A stretch of 64,000 bases of DNA from Saprospiraceae bacterium (GTDB taxonomy: Bacteria > Bacteroidota > Bacteroidia > Chitinophagales > Saprospiraceae). Both the position numbers and the translations under genes were made by a program. Below are positions 53,938 to 63,541 of the stretch, piece after piece; positions within the stretch are counted from its first letter, which is position 1, and each line of letters opens with the position of its first letter. The DNA lies in assembly GCA_022844565.1 (NCBI GenBank), contig JALHLK010000010.1, positions 87,618-151,617 on the forward strand. The letters are read 5' to 3'. The notes beneath the pieces were generated by a model. The model had not been told where the DNA came from, did not search any database, and saw only the letters and a program-made list of their open reading frames with translations.

Positions 53938-56370
53938 ATGTTTGTAGATGTCATTTTACCATTAGCGATTTCGACTTTGTATACCTATGAAGTACCTGAT
54001 GATCTTGTCGATGGTATAAAAATTGGGGTCAGAGTCGAAGTGCCCATCAAAAATAAATTATATTCGGGCATTGTATATAAGATATCTGCTGCTATCAACA
54101 CAGATCGAAAACCAAGAAAAATTAATTCTATTTTAGACACGCACCCTATCATTCTTCAAGAAAATTTGAATCTTTGGACTTGGATGAGCGGTTATTATTG
54201 TTGTACATTGGGGGAAGTGATGCAGGCAGCGTTACCTGCATCCCTAAAATTAGAAAGTGAGACCAAACTGACAGCAGGGGAAGTAGATTATACAGAGGTA
54301 GAATTGAGCGATGCTGCTTTTTTGATAGGTGAAGCATTGAGTTTAAGAGACTACTTAACAATAGCCGAGGTACAAGAAATTTTGAATAAAAAAAGTATTT
54401 ACCCTGTATTGAGAGAGTTGATGGAAGCATCTGTTGTGAAAGTTGAAGAAGAGTTGATTGAAAAATATAATCCAAAAATTGTTAAAGCTGTACGATGGAG
54501 CCAAGATTTTCAGCATGAGGATGCTCAAATCGAAGCACTTGATGCCGTAAAAAGAAGTAAAAAGCAAGTCAATGCATTGTTAGCTCTTTCTGAACTAAAA
54601 AATACGACTCAAAATATCACGATCACATGGCTTTGTGAATTTGCTCAAGTAGAAAGGAGCGTAGTGAAAGAACTGGAGAAAAAAGGAATAGTCGAAATAT
54701 ATGATTATGTAGAAAGTAGACTTACCTCTTTTGAAAAGATAGAAGATGACCAAAGCCCACTAACATCAAGTCAGCAGATGGTATTTAATGATATTCAAGC
54801 AGCACACGCATCCAATACACCATTATTGTTAAAAGGAGTCACAGGTAGCGGTAAAACGAGAGTATATATCGAAACGATTAAACACTGTATAAAGCAAGGA
54901 AAACAAGTCTTGTATTTACTCCCAGAGATTGCCCTGACTTCCCAGATGGTGGATCGGATAAAATCTGTTTTTGGTCAGGATATGTTGGTTTATCACTCCA
55001 AGTTTTCAAATGCTGAGCGGGTAGAAGTGTGGCAGGAGACATTAAAAGGACGGCCATTAATTGTAGGGGCTAGATCTTCTATTTTTCTTCCGTTTTCTAA
55101 CCTTGGCCTGATCGTGGTGGATGAAGAACATGATGGTTCTTACAAACAATATGATCCCGCCCCAAGATATCATGCTCGAGATGTGGCTGTGATGCTTACC
55201 CACTTGTATAAATGCAAAATATTGCTGGGTTCTGCCACACCCTCTGTAGAATCTTTTCACAATGCTTTAGAAGGTAAATATGTGCTCACCACTTTGCCAA
55301 ATAGATTTAATGACGTATTGATGCCAGATATTGAATTGCTCGATACGACCAAAGAGCGAAAGGCCAATCGGATGAAAGATATTTTTTCCTTGAAGATGTT
55401 GAATGCTATCGAAGAGACATTAAAAAATAAAGAGCAAGTCATCGTTTTTCAAAATAGACGTGGTTTTGCACCTGTAATCCAATGTCAAGATTGCGGTTGG
55501 GCGGCCCAATGTACCAATTGTGATGTCAAGCTTACATTTCACAAATATTTTAATGAACTGAGGTGTCATTATTGTGGCTATAGAGCCAAATTACCCGAAA
55601 AATGTCCTGATTGTGGTGGTATCAATCTTCACGATGTAGGCTTAGGTACAGAAAAAATAGAACAATTACTTCAATCGCATTTTACCGAAGCTAGAATTGT
55701 AAGACTTGACTATGACACTACGCGCACTAAGACAGCTTATGAAAGCATTATCAATGATTTTTCTAATCACAAATACGATATTTTGGTAGGTACTCAAATG
55801 GTCACAAAAGGTTTTGATTTTGAAAAAGTTACCTTAGTTTGTATACCTTTGGCAGATGCTTTATTGTATCAACCTGGATATAAGACAACAGAGCGAGCTT
55901 TTCAGATTATGACTCAGGTGGCAGGGCGAGCAGGAAGACGAATCAAGCAAGGTAAGGTCCTAATCCAAGTTTCACGATCTGATAATCCTGTATTTGATGA
56001 AGTGAAATTTCAAAAATATGATCAGTTTTTTGATAGAGAAATTAGAGAACGAGCAGACTTTAATTATCCCCCTTTTATCAAAATGATTCATTTACAATTA
56101 AAACATAAAGATGCCATTTACCTGGATAACGCTGCTAAAATGTATGAAAAACGATTGAGGACCCATCTTGGAAATGGAGTGTCTGTACCTATTACTCCCT
56201 CGGTAAGCAGGGTGAAAAACATGTACCTAAAAGATTTGATCATAAAAATTAAATCGGACACTAAAATTATCGCAAAGACAAAATATGTCATCCTAAAAGA
56301 AAAAGAAAATCTATTTTTGATAGATAATGTGAAAGGGTTGAGAATCAATATTGATGTAGATCCGATTTAG
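53938..56370 (+). CDS. priA: Primosomal replication restart helicase PriA
   Basis: A 3'-to-5' helicase that reloads the replisome at stalled forks. The N-terminal DNA-binding domain opens FVDVILPLAISTLYTYEVPDD. Walker A GVTGSGKTRVYIE is near residue 301 and the DEEH box VVDEEHDGSYKQYDPAPRYHARDVA near 395. A zinc-binding module has eight cysteines (CQDCGWAAQCTNC, then CHYCGYRAKLPEKCPDC), and VGTQMVTKGFDF with QVAGRAGR are helicase motifs V/VI. The start is placed at 53938, where the domain begins; an ATG 15 bp upstream is possible. It is followed 10 bp later by an rRNA methyltransferase gene. Confidence 0.96.
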   Translation: MFVDVILPLAISTLYTYEVPDDLVDGIKIGVRVEVPIKNKLYSGIVYKISAAINTDRKPRKINSILDTHPIILQENLNLWTWMSGYYCCTLGEVMQAALPASLKLESETKLTAGEVDYTEVELSDAAFLIGEALSLRDYLTIAEVQEILNKKSIYPVLRELMEASVVKVEEELIEKYNPKIVKAVRWSQDFQHEDAQIEALDAVKRSKKQVNALLALSELKNTTQNITITWLCEFAQVERSVVKELEKKGIVEIYDYVESRLTSFEKIEDDQSPLTSSQQMVFNDIQAAHASNTPLLLKGVTGSGKTRVYIETIKHCIKQGKQVLYLLPEIALTSQMVDRIKSVFGQDMLVYHSKFSNAERVEVWQETLKGRPLIVGARSSIFLPFSNLGLIVVDEEHDGSYKQYDPAPRYHARDVAVMLTHLYKCKILLGSATPSVESFHNALEGKYVLTTLPNRFNDVLMPDIELLDTTKERKANRMKDIFSLKMLNAIEETLKNKEQVIVFQNRRGFAPVIQCQDCGWAAQCTNCDVKLTFHKYFNELRCHYCGYRAKLPEKCPDCGGINLHDVGLGTEKIEQLLQSHFTEARIVRLDYDTTRTKTAYESIINDFSNHKYDILVGTQMVTKGFDFEKVTLVCIPLADALLYQPGYKTTERAFQIMTQVAGRAGRRIKQGKVLIQVSRSDNPVFDEVKFQKYDQFFDREIRERADFNYPPFIKMIHLQLKHKDAIYLDNAAKMYEKRLRTHLGNGVSVPITPSVSRVKNMYLKDLIIKIKSDTKIIAKTKYVILKEKENLFLIDNVKGLRINIDVDPI

Positions 56371-56380
56371 AAATTATACG

Positions 56381-57328
56381 ATGGATACAAAATACACAGA
56401 GTTTAAAAACCGACTAACAAAGCTTTATGGACGGTTAGGTAAGATTGCCAGAAAATCTGGAATCACCTGTTTTAGGATTTACGACCTTGATTTACCAGAT
56501 TTTCCACTTATGATTGATAAGTTTGAAGACTATGTTTATGTCGCCGAGTATGAGCGGAATCATAATTTGACAAGTGGAGAACATAATTTTTGGCTCGAAA
56601 TGTCTAAGGAAATCATCGCGGATGTCATGGACATTCCCATGCAAAATATTTTCTTTAAATCGCGAAGAAATATAAAGAGTAGAGATGATCAATACACCAA
56701 AATAGAAGGTCAGAAAAAAGAAGTTTTGGTAAAAGAAGATGGATTGATTTTTAAAATTAACCTTTCTGACTATTTGGACACGGGCTTGTTTTTGGATCAT
56801 AGAAAGACGCGCAAATTGGTAAAATCCCAGTCAGAAGGTAAAAACATACTCAACCTTTTTGCTTACACAGGCTCCTTCTCTGTTTATGCTGCTGCTGGCA
56901 ATGCCAATAGTGTATATACGCTAGATATTTCAAAAACCTATCTCGATTGGGCAAAAGAAAATATGAAACTCAATGGCTTTGAAGAATCTGACCAATATCA
57001 ATTTATACAAGGTGACGTATTGATGAATGTGGATTTATTAAAACCCAAAAGTTTTGATGTTATCATTCTTGACCCACCATCTTTCAGCAATAGTAAACGT
57101 ATGCAGACTGCTTTTGACATACAACGTGATCATTGGTGGCTGATCAATAAGTGTTTGTTACTATTGAAAGATAGTGGAATAATCTATTTTTCAACCAATC
57201 TTTCAAAATTTAAATTGTATGCCGAAAAGATCAATTCAGGTCAAGTGAAAGATATAACAAGTGCAACGAAGGACTTTGATTTTGAGCGTAAGTTGAAAAG
57301 GTACTGTTATAAAATTGAGAAGGGGTAG
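56381..57328 (+). CDS. RlmK-type 23S rRNA methyltransferase (m7G2069)
   Basis: A 315-residue class I SAM methyltransferase. It opens with FKNRLTKLYGRLGKIARKSGITCFRIYDLDLPD and has YLDTGLFLDHRKTRKLV, ILNLFAYTGSFSVYAA, TLDISKTYLDWAKENM, and VIILDPPSFSNSKRMQTAFDIQRDH. These match the C-terminal (RlmK) half of E. coli RlmKL, which makes m7G2069. Here it is a free-standing gene, while the RlmL half is at 16719-17855. It follows priA by 10 bp and is probably co-transcribed. Family certain; the exact rRNA target is by homology. Confidence 0.9.
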   Translation: MDTKYTEFKNRLTKLYGRLGKIARKSGITCFRIYDLDLPDFPLMIDKFEDYVYVAEYERNHNLTSGEHNFWLEMSKEIIADVMDIPMQNIFFKSRRNIKSRDDQYTKIEGQKKEVLVKEDGLIFKINLSDYLDTGLFLDHRKTRKLVKSQSEGKNILNLFAYTGSFSVYAAAGNANSVYTLDISKTYLDWAKENMKLNGFEESDQYQFIQGDVLMNVDLLKPKSFDVIILDPPSFSNSKRMQTAFDIQRDHWWLINKCLLLLKDSGIIYFSTNLSKFKLYAEKINSGQVKDITSATKDFDFERKLKRYCYKIEKG

Positions 57329-57377
57329 TTATTGTAAATAACCATTACTGCTTGAAGAAAAAATGGCAAGATACTTT

Positions 57378-58781
57378 TCAACCAAACAAAACCTCTGCCT
57401 TCAACTCACTATGCACCGCTCCTGCATTAGCCATAGAACTCAATCCAAATGTGGTCAAGAATATAAGCCAAACGGATTTATTTGTTTTGTTTTCCTCTTT
57501 ATAGGATGCTATTTTATTCCTTAGTTTTAGGTCGTAGTCTTTGCTGATTTTATAAGGATGTTCCGAGTATTTGATTTCAATAAGATTAATGACATTGTCT
57601 TTTCTATCGATCACAAGGTCAATCTGAGCATTTTGGCTACTCCATGCGTATATGTCGGTTTGTATGCCACTTATTCCCAAAGCGTTTTTTATTTGCTCAA
57701 TATGAGAGATTGCTACTATTTCGAATGCATTTCCAGCCCACGTGTAAAAGGTAGGTGTACCAATAGCATTGGTCCAGAAATTTGAATTTTCTTTATCGAT
57801 TTGATCTTTAAAATTATTATAGAATAACGTAAAATTATCAACAAGTTGGTAGATTGAATTTCTCGTTTTCTTTTGAGGGTATGAAAACTTTCTTATAAAA
57901 TCGCTTTCGACAAGTTCCTCTAAGACTTTTGTGAATGTACCACCATCTGACATCTTCATAATGTCAAGTATTTCTGATCTTTGCAAGCCTTTTTTCTTGT
58001 TTGCTAATGCTTCGATAATAAGTATATGTTTATCATATTTTTTAAATAATGAAGCAAAAAGCATTTTATATTCATTTTTCAATGGTGCATTTTCAGAAAA
58101 AAATAATCGGTTTATGTTTTGGGCTGCACTTTGATTTTTACTGACAAAATCTAAATAATAAGGAATGCCTCCAAGTGCCATATAAAGCTCCATGATTTGA
58201 TAATTATCGAAGTTAAATCCTTTTGAGATAAAATATTCCTGTGTTTCTGAAAGCGTAAATGGTTTTACCTTTATCTTTCTTGTAACCCTGTTATAGAGAC
58301 CCTGATTATTTTTCAATATATTTTTAATCATCCATGAAGCAGAAGAACCACAGACTATTAATTTTATATCTTTTCTACCACTTGCCCATTTATTCCAAAA
58401 ATAATCTACCGCAGTTATTAAATCACTATTTTTGGTGTCCATCCAAGGTAATTCGTCTATAAAAACTAATTTTACAATGTCTTCGGATTTCTCAAGTGCA
58501 CGAATTAAGTTTTTAAATGCTTGCATCCATGAAGTAGGCTCCTCTAGTTCGTGATTTGATACAATTTTTTTTAAATCTTCTGAAAAATTACTAAGTTGTA
58601 CAGCTAACTTTTTATTGGCTAGTCCCGTTGTATAAAAGGTAAATTGATGTTTGAAGTACTCTTTTATCAAGTATGTTTTACCAACTCTTCTTCTTCCGTA
58701 CAATAGGATAAATTCCGATTTATTTGAATTCAGTAATTCGTTTAATTCTTGTTTTTCAAAATTCCTACCAATTAAGCCCAT
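57378..58781 (-). CDS. AAA ATPase with DUF234-type C-terminal domain
   Basis: A 467-residue protein of the ATPase_2/DUF234 family (archaeal-type ATPase). It begins GLIGRNFEKQELNELLNS, then Walker A LLYGRRRVGKTYLIKEYF. Walker B is VFIDELPWMDTKNS, the sensor VCGSSASWMIKNI, and then MALGGIPYYLDFV. The C-terminal domain has a nuclease-like core, AWSSQNAQIDLVIDRKDNVINLIEIKYSE (E/D...IDLV...EIKY), typical of DUF234. Function unknown; such genes are abundant in Bacteroidota and often carried on accessory DNA. It is preceded by a 23-bp perfect inverted repeat overlapping its promoter and a field of related repeats. Confidence 0.9.
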   Translation of the reverse strand: MGLIGRNFEKQELNELLNSNKSEFILLYGRRRVGKTYLIKEYFKHQFTFYTTGLANKKLAVQLSNFSEDLKKIVSNHELEEPTSWMQAFKNLIRALEKSEDIVKLVFIDELPWMDTKNSDLITAVDYFWNKWASGRKDIKLIVCGSSASWMIKNILKNNQGLYNRVTRKIKVKPFTLSETQEYFISKGFNFDNYQIMELYMALGGIPYYLDFVSKNQSAAQNINRLFFSENAPLKNEYKMLFASLFKKYDKHILIIEALANKKKGLQRSEILDIMKMSDGGTFTKVLEELVESDFIRKFSYPQKKTRNSIYQLVDNFTLFYNNFKDQIDKENSNFWTNAIGTPTFYTWAGNAFEIVAISHIEQIKNALGISGIQTDIYAWSSQNAQIDLVIDRKDNVINLIEIKYSEHPYKISKDYDLKLRNKIASYKEENKTNKSVWLIFLTTFGLSSMANAGAVHSELKAEVLFG

Positions 58782-58814
58782 GTTATACCTGTTTATAAAA
58801 TCCTATTCATAATA

Positions 58815-58822
58815 CAAATTTA
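58815..58822 (-). promoter_or_regulatory. -7 box (TAAATTTG) of the ATPase gene
   Basis: TAAATTTG on the minus strand, 33 bp upstream of the ATG at 58781. The inverted repeat begins 5 bp further upstream and would cover the -33 region, which fits operator control. Confidence 0.5.
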
Positions 58823-58827
58823 CAAAT

Positions 58828-58883
58828 TATTTTGACACTTAGCGCTGTTTAATAATCACAAAACAGCGCTAAGTGTCAAAATA
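58828..58883. repeat. Perfect 23-bp inverted repeat with 10-bp spacer
   Basis: Arms 58828-58850 and 58861-58883 are perfect reverse complements (core TTTGACACTTAGCGCTGTTT, with AGCGCT central in each arm) around aataatcaca. It overlaps the upstream part of the ATPase promoter. It could be an operator, a site for a mobile element, or a bidirectional hairpin. Confidence 0.85.
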
Positions 58884-59109
58884 GTCAAGTTGCCGCTGTT
58901 TTACGTAATTAAAACAGCGATAAGTGTATATTTTGATCCAATTATTACTGTCTTATTCTTATAAATTAATAAAAATGTAGGATATCAACTATTTTAGGGC
59001 CTAATATACGGTGTCAAAACAGCGGTAACTGCATTTTAAAGAGAGATATCGCTAAAAATAATAGTTAAAACAGCGGTAAGTCTGTTTAAAGTAGAGTTAC
59101 CGCTGATTT
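58884..59109. repeat. Degenerate AAAACAGCGGTAAGTG repeats
   Basis: Beyond the inverted repeat, further copies of the same core occur: inverted at 58884-58902, direct at 58911-58927, 59016-59031 and 59067-59084, inverted at 59096-59109. Shared core AAAACAGCGnTAAnTg. Some neighbours are about 50 bp apart. Together with the two arms upstream this makes seven related copies in 280 bp, confined to this gap as far as I can see. Confidence 0.75.
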
Positions 59110-59168
59110 GGAGTACTGGCAAAGATATTGTGATTGGATTTAGATTTTATGTCTAAGTCACTTAAATT

Positions 59169-60740
59169 TTAATTATTTAATTCTGTAGTAGTAGACGATT
59201 CTTTTGCACGTTTTATTTGTAATTTTAAGTCAGCAACAACAGATGGATATTTAAAATATAGATTATTTGACTCAAAAGGGTCTGACTTAATATTATACAA
59301 CTGTCCATCTGGTTCTCCAGGCTTGGGTTGAATTTGGGTAGGATTTGTAAACCCACCAGAGCCAACCATGTCAATATACTTCCAGTTGCCTTTTCGAATA
59401 GCGAAAAACTTTTGTCCTGTACAGTGGATCATAGAGTTCCTTGTTGGCTTAGAAAAGTTTCCATTCAATACCAGATTAAAGCTGAAACTATCATCGCCAC
59501 CCTTTATTTTTTGACCAGTTAGGTCTGAAAAAGTAGCAAACAAATCTGTTAAACTTACCAAATGTGTATAATTTTTTGGTTTAGAAATTCTTGCAGGCCA
59601 TTTAATAATCAGTGGAACATGATGGCCACCATCCCAAATGTCTCCTTTCTGGCCTCTCCTTCCATAATTTGAATGATGATTTTGAAGTATTATCTCCTCT
59701 TCGGGCCAATATCCACCATTGTCTGATGTGAAAATTATCATTGTATTGTTAGCAATTCCAAGTTTATTAACTTCTTCATTAATTACTTTTACTACATTAT
59801 CAATGGTTAGAATAAAATCCCCATAGGTATCAATAGAGGATTTTCCTTTAAATTGATCATCTGGTACCCAAGGAGTGTGTGGGCCTGTAAGCGGTAAATA
59901 AAGAAAAAAAGGATTTTCTTTTAATGCTTTTTGTCTTAGGAAATCAACTGCTTCGTCCATTATATTGCCTAGACATTTTTCAATTTTAAAAGACTTGGCC
60001 ATTTCTCCATCTCGCCACCAAACCCCTTTTTTCCAATAAATATCCCCTTCAGCTGTGTGCTTTTTGTCCCAAGAATGTTGTGTTGTTTCTAAACTTTTTG
60101 GGTAAACGTCTGAAGTTAAAATCATTTGTTTATCCACAGCCAATCCATTCTTTAAAAATAAATAGGGCGGAATGTCTAGGGAAGCTGGATGTATAAAAGA
60201 ATAGTCAAAACCATAATAATTAGGACCAAATTTAATAGGTTTGGAATAGTCCACGTTAGAATATTTAGAAAGCTGATCTAAACTAGGCTTTTCGTTTTGG
60301 TTTCTTGTAGCCCATTCAAAGCCCAAGTGCCATTTGCCAATACAAGCTGTAGTGTATCCTGCATTTTTTAATAGATGGGCAATTGTATTTTGTTTCAGTC
60401 CTAAGACCGATGCATCATACCCTCCTACATTGCCACCCTTAAGTCTATTTCTAAAAGCATAACTTCCTGTCAATAGACCGTATCTAGAAGGGGTACAAAC
60501 AGAAGCACTTGAATGTGCTTCTGTAAATACGATGCCACTTTCAGCCATCTCATTTATGGCAGGAGTATGAGTTTTAGCTTCTAAATTCAAAGCAGACACA
60601 TCACCGTAACCCATATCATCAGCAAAAATTACAATAATATTAGGGTTTTTATTCTGTTTTTCATTTAGGGAAGACGATAAAAGCCCTGTTATAAAAGCTA
60701 AAATTATTAGTACAAATAATTTCCGACCGATGTTCCACAT
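59169..60740 (-). CDS. Secreted sulfatase (arylsulfatase family)
   Basis: A 523-residue exported sulfatase. Signal peptide (LFVLIILAFITGLLSSS). PNIIVIFADDMGYGD places metal ligands Asp41/Asp42. SVCTPSRYGLLTG contains the formylglycine-forming Cys82 (CxPSR). CIGKWHLGF and GPHTPWVP are further metal/substrate motifs, and FTSDNGG near 330 carries the Asp-Asn ligands. It hydrolyses sulfate esters of a polysaccharide or glycan; the target is unknown. It lies 48 bp downstream of an MFS transporter gene, suggesting a small carbohydrate-use operon. A formylglycine-generating enzyme must be encoded elsewhere. Confidence 0.92.
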   Translation of the reverse strand: MWNIGRKLFVLIILAFITGLLSSSLNEKQNKNPNIIVIFADDMGYGDVSALNLEAKTHTPAINEMAESGIVFTEAHSSASVCTPSRYGLLTGSYAFRNRLKGGNVGGYDASVLGLKQNTIAHLLKNAGYTTACIGKWHLGFEWATRNQNEKPSLDQLSKYSNVDYSKPIKFGPNYYGFDYSFIHPASLDIPPYLFLKNGLAVDKQMILTSDVYPKSLETTQHSWDKKHTAEGDIYWKKGVWWRDGEMAKSFKIEKCLGNIMDEAVDFLRQKALKENPFFLYLPLTGPHTPWVPDDQFKGKSSIDTYGDFILTIDNVVKVINEEVNKLGIANNTMIIFTSDNGGYWPEEEIILQNHHSNYGRRGQKGDIWDGGHHVPLIIKWPARISKPKNYTHLVSLTDLFATFSDLTGQKIKGGDDSFSFNLVLNGNFSKPTRNSMIHCTGQKFFAIRKGNWKYIDMVGSGGFTNPTQIQPKPGEPDGQLYNIKSDPFESNNLYFKYPSVVADLKLQIKRAKESSTTTELNN

Positions 60741-60788
60741 AACAGAATTTCTTTAAATACGCAACCTTAAAATTTCAATATTTTTTTA

Positions 60789-62342
60789 TCAAGACAGAGA
60801 TTCCAAAGTTTTACTCGTCTTTATATTCAAAGTAGCCACAGCCGCAATTAGCAACAACACACCCGCAAAGACAATAGCATATCGAGGATCATTTGACAAA
60901 AAGTGCTCTAAAACATAACCAAAAGTTAATGTTTGAATGATCATGGGTATTACGATCATCATATTGATTATCCCCATATAGACACCATATCTTTCTTTAG
61001 GGATGTCATTCACCACCAATAAATAAGGTATACCCATCATACTCGCCCAACCGATACCAAATCCGGTAATTGCAACAAACAATAAGTATTTATTAGCGAT
61101 GAAAGGGAATGCAATAAATCCAATCCCTGCCAAAAGTAAGCACACAAAGTGGACATATTTGCCTCCATATTTCTTAGCAAAATACACCAATAAAAATGCA
61201 GTCAAAAAAGTCACAATATTGTACCAACCATTGACCAAACCGGTCCAGCTTACTGCCTCCTCATACTTAGTTTTATCAGTCGATGGGGTAGCATTCCACA
61301 CAGAAAGTGCCACACTTTTTGAGCTGTTTTGCCAGTAACAAAATAACGCGTACCATTGAAAAATATACACCAGCGCTAATTGCCACATCACTTTAGGCAT
61401 CGTTTTGATTGAATCAATAATTTCGACAAGTGGTGCAACCAATGAATAAACGGAACCGAGTAAGGGATGATGTTGATGTTTTTCTAAAATGCCTGCTAAT
61501 ACAAAAATCCAAATAAAGAAGAGTGGTAGAATAAGGAAATTGGCCACCGTCATTCCTGCCAAAGTATATAGTATAAAATATATCAAACCTGGAACTATAG
61601 AAACAGCCAAGATATAGCCAATAAATTGTAAGATCTTATTGGGTTTATTTTCATTATATTTATTGATGCTTTCTATTTCTTCATCAGAAGGGGGCACCTC
61701 TTTAGTAGTATGCATACTCCACCATACAGATCCAATCGAACATACGGCACCCAAAAAGAAGGAAGCATATACCCAATTAGGAAGTTTACCAGAATACCCA
61801 ATGAAAAGTAAAGGAAAAATGAAAAGTGAAACATTGGCTAAAGTCTGCCCAAGTCCGGTAAAAAAGCTTTGGGCTTGAAAACCCATAGGCTGTTGATCCT
61901 TATTTAAGGTATCTGCGATGAATGCTCGGTATGGTTCCATTGCTGTATTATTTCCAACATCGAGTATCCATAGTAATCCTGCCGCCATCCAAAGTGTACT
62001 GCTAAATGGATATGCTAAAAGACACAAACTACAGATAATGGCACCAATCATAAAGTAAGGCTTCCTCCGGCCCCATTGTAGTGACCAAGTTTTGTCACTC
62101 ATCGCACCAATGATCGGTTGGATCAACAATCCTGTCACAGGACCAGCTATATTTAAAATAGGGATTTCATGAGCAGATGCACCCAGCATATCATAGATAG
62201 GATTTACTGCACTCTGTTGTAATCCAAAACTATATTGTATTCCAAAAAAACCAACATTCATATTGATGATGTTGGAAAAAGTCATAATTGGTTTTGGTCT
62301 CCCATCGTTGGAAGGAGTACTAATATTTGATGTGCCTGCCAT
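60789..62342 (-). CDS. MFS transporter, SLC45/GPH-like sugar type
   Basis: A 517-residue membrane protein with about 12 hydrophobic segments. GPVTGLLIQPIIGAMSDKTW with WGRRKPYFMIGAI between helices 2 and 3 is the loop signature of the MFS sugar transporters of the SLC45-like type. MEPYRAFIADTL and a long central loop (about 215-245) follow. It probably imports a disaccharide or related sugar. A TAGATTTG box lies 19 bp upstream. It precedes the sulfatase gene by 48 bp on the same strand. Confidence 0.88.
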   Translation of the reverse strand: MAGTSNISTPSNDGRPKPIMTFSNIINMNVGFFGIQYSFGLQQSAVNPIYDMLGASAHEIPILNIAGPVTGLLIQPIIGAMSDKTWSLQWGRRKPYFMIGAIICSLCLLAYPFSSTLWMAAGLLWILDVGNNTAMEPYRAFIADTLNKDQQPMGFQAQSFFTGLGQTLANVSLFIFPLLFIGYSGKLPNWVYASFFLGAVCSIGSVWWSMHTTKEVPPSDEEIESINKYNENKPNKILQFIGYILAVSIVPGLIYFILYTLAGMTVANFLILPLFFIWIFVLAGILEKHQHHPLLGSVYSLVAPLVEIIDSIKTMPKVMWQLALVYIFQWYALFCYWQNSSKSVALSVWNATPSTDKTKYEEAVSWTGLVNGWYNIVTFLTAFLLVYFAKKYGGKYVHFVCLLLAGIGFIAFPFIANKYLLFVAITGFGIGWASMMGIPYLLVVNDIPKERYGVYMGIINMMIVIPMIIQTLTFGYVLEHFLSNDPRYAIVFAGVLLLIAAVATLNIKTSKTLESLS

Positions 62343-62361
62343 AGAAAATTGATTTGAAGTT

Positions 62362-62369
62362 CAAATCTA
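62362..62369 (-). promoter_or_regulatory. Candidate -7 box (TAGATTTG) of the MFS/sulfatase genes
   Basis: TAGATTTG on the minus strand, 19 bp upstream of the MFS ATG. CTTG lies 20 bp further upstream, one mismatch from the TTTG -33 element at the preferred spacing. Confidence 0.45.
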
Positions 62370-62446
62370 ATTTAAATATGTGTGAATCCCAAGACTTGTC
62401 TTATTAAAATTGGGAAATTGAGCAATCCAAACTTTTAAAAATCAAA

Positions 62447-63334
62447 TTACTTCAGCTTAGCTTTAAAGAATTCAACCGTTCTATTCCATGATAATTCCGC
62501 AGCATCTTTATCAAATCTTGGTGTAGAATCATTGTGGAAGCCGTGATTCACCTTTGGATACATATGCATGACGTAGTCCTTATTATTAGCTTTTAAAGCG
62601 GTCTCATAATTTGCCCATCCTTCATTCACTCTTGTATCTAACTCAGCATAATGGATAAGTAATGGAGCTTTGATTTTACTTACATCTTCTACAGTCGGTT
62701 GACCACCATAATAAGGTACAGATGCGGCTAAATCTGGAATCCTTACAGCCATCATATTTGAAATCCAACCTCCGAAACAAAAGCCTACTACACCCACTTT
62801 ACCATTACACTTTTCATGTTTTTGTACATATTCATACGCAGCAATAAAATCCTCTAACATCTCGATTCTATCTCTTTTGGCTTGCATGGTTCGACCTTCA
62901 TCATCTGTGCCAGGATACCCACCCAGTGGTGTCAATGCATCAGGGGCAATAGAGACAAATCCTGCCAGTGCAGCCCTTCGTCCTACATCTTCAATATAGG
63001 GATTTAACCCACGATTCTCATGTACAACCACAACTCCTCCAAGCTTACCTTTGAACTCTGCAGGCATGCTTAAGAGCGCCTTCATTTCACCACCACCTTT
63101 TGGAGAAGGATAAGTAATGTATTTTGATACAATTCTAGGATCATTAGGATCAATTTGAACGGTTGTTTTGTAATCAGGGTTTAAAAAACTCATCAAAGAC
63201 ATGACGGTCATACCACCAACGGCATACGCAGAAAGCCTATTCATGAAGTCTCTTCTATCAATATGTCCGTGTACAAAATAATCGTACAAGTCAAAAACTT
63301 CCTGTTGGATCTCCTCTTTTTTTATTTCGCTCAT
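62447..63334 (-). CDS. Dienelactone hydrolase family protein
   Basis: A 295-residue alpha/beta hydrolase of the dienelactone hydrolase family. The N-terminus (IDRRDFMNRLSAYAVGGMTVMSLMSFL) resembles a Tat-type leader and hints at export. The triad is Cys176 (VGFCFGGW), Asp223 (HYAELDTRVN) and His254 (VNHGFHND), and the conserved VVVVHENRGLNPYIEDVGRR precedes it. Many Bacteroidota homologues have no known substrate. It stands 105 bp upstream of the MFS gene with no visible coupling. Confidence 0.92.
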   Translation of the reverse strand: MSEIKKEEIQQEVFDLYDYFVHGHIDRRDFMNRLSAYAVGGMTVMSLMSFLNPDYKTTVQIDPNDPRIVSKYITYPSPKGGGEMKALLSMPAEFKGKLGGVVVVHENRGLNPYIEDVGRRAALAGFVSIAPDALTPLGGYPGTDDEGRTMQAKRDRIEMLEDFIAAYEYVQKHEKCNGKVGVVGFCFGGWISNMMAVRIPDLAASVPYYGGQPTVEDVSKIKAPLLIHYAELDTRVNEGWANYETALKANNKDYVMHMYPKVNHGFHNDSTPRFDKDAAELSWNRTVEFFKAKLK

Positions 63335-63541
63335 GATATCTACAGTTTAAATTTGTTTATGAAAAATTATTTGTAAATGTATAATTTTATAAGTTACAGA
63401 TTATCATATACTAAATGAATTTTAATAAAAATATGTTTAATTTATTTGATTTATTTCTTGGCAAAGTCTAAAAAAAGGTTTAACTTGGAGTCATTCTTTG
63501 AAATGTCAAAGTATTATTATTAACATTTAAATTGTAAAAGT

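Larger units (their letters stand above)
58782..59168. other. 387-bp gap with promoter, inverted repeat and repeat field
   Basis: Upstream of the ATPase gene and downstream of the sulfatase gene, both on the minus strand. All recognised structure is listed below; no coding frame is seen. Confidence 0.6.

Noticed and set aside
58828..59109. CRISPR array upstream of the ATPase
   Set aside because: Repeats are short, degenerate and in both orientations with irregular spacing; no cas genes.
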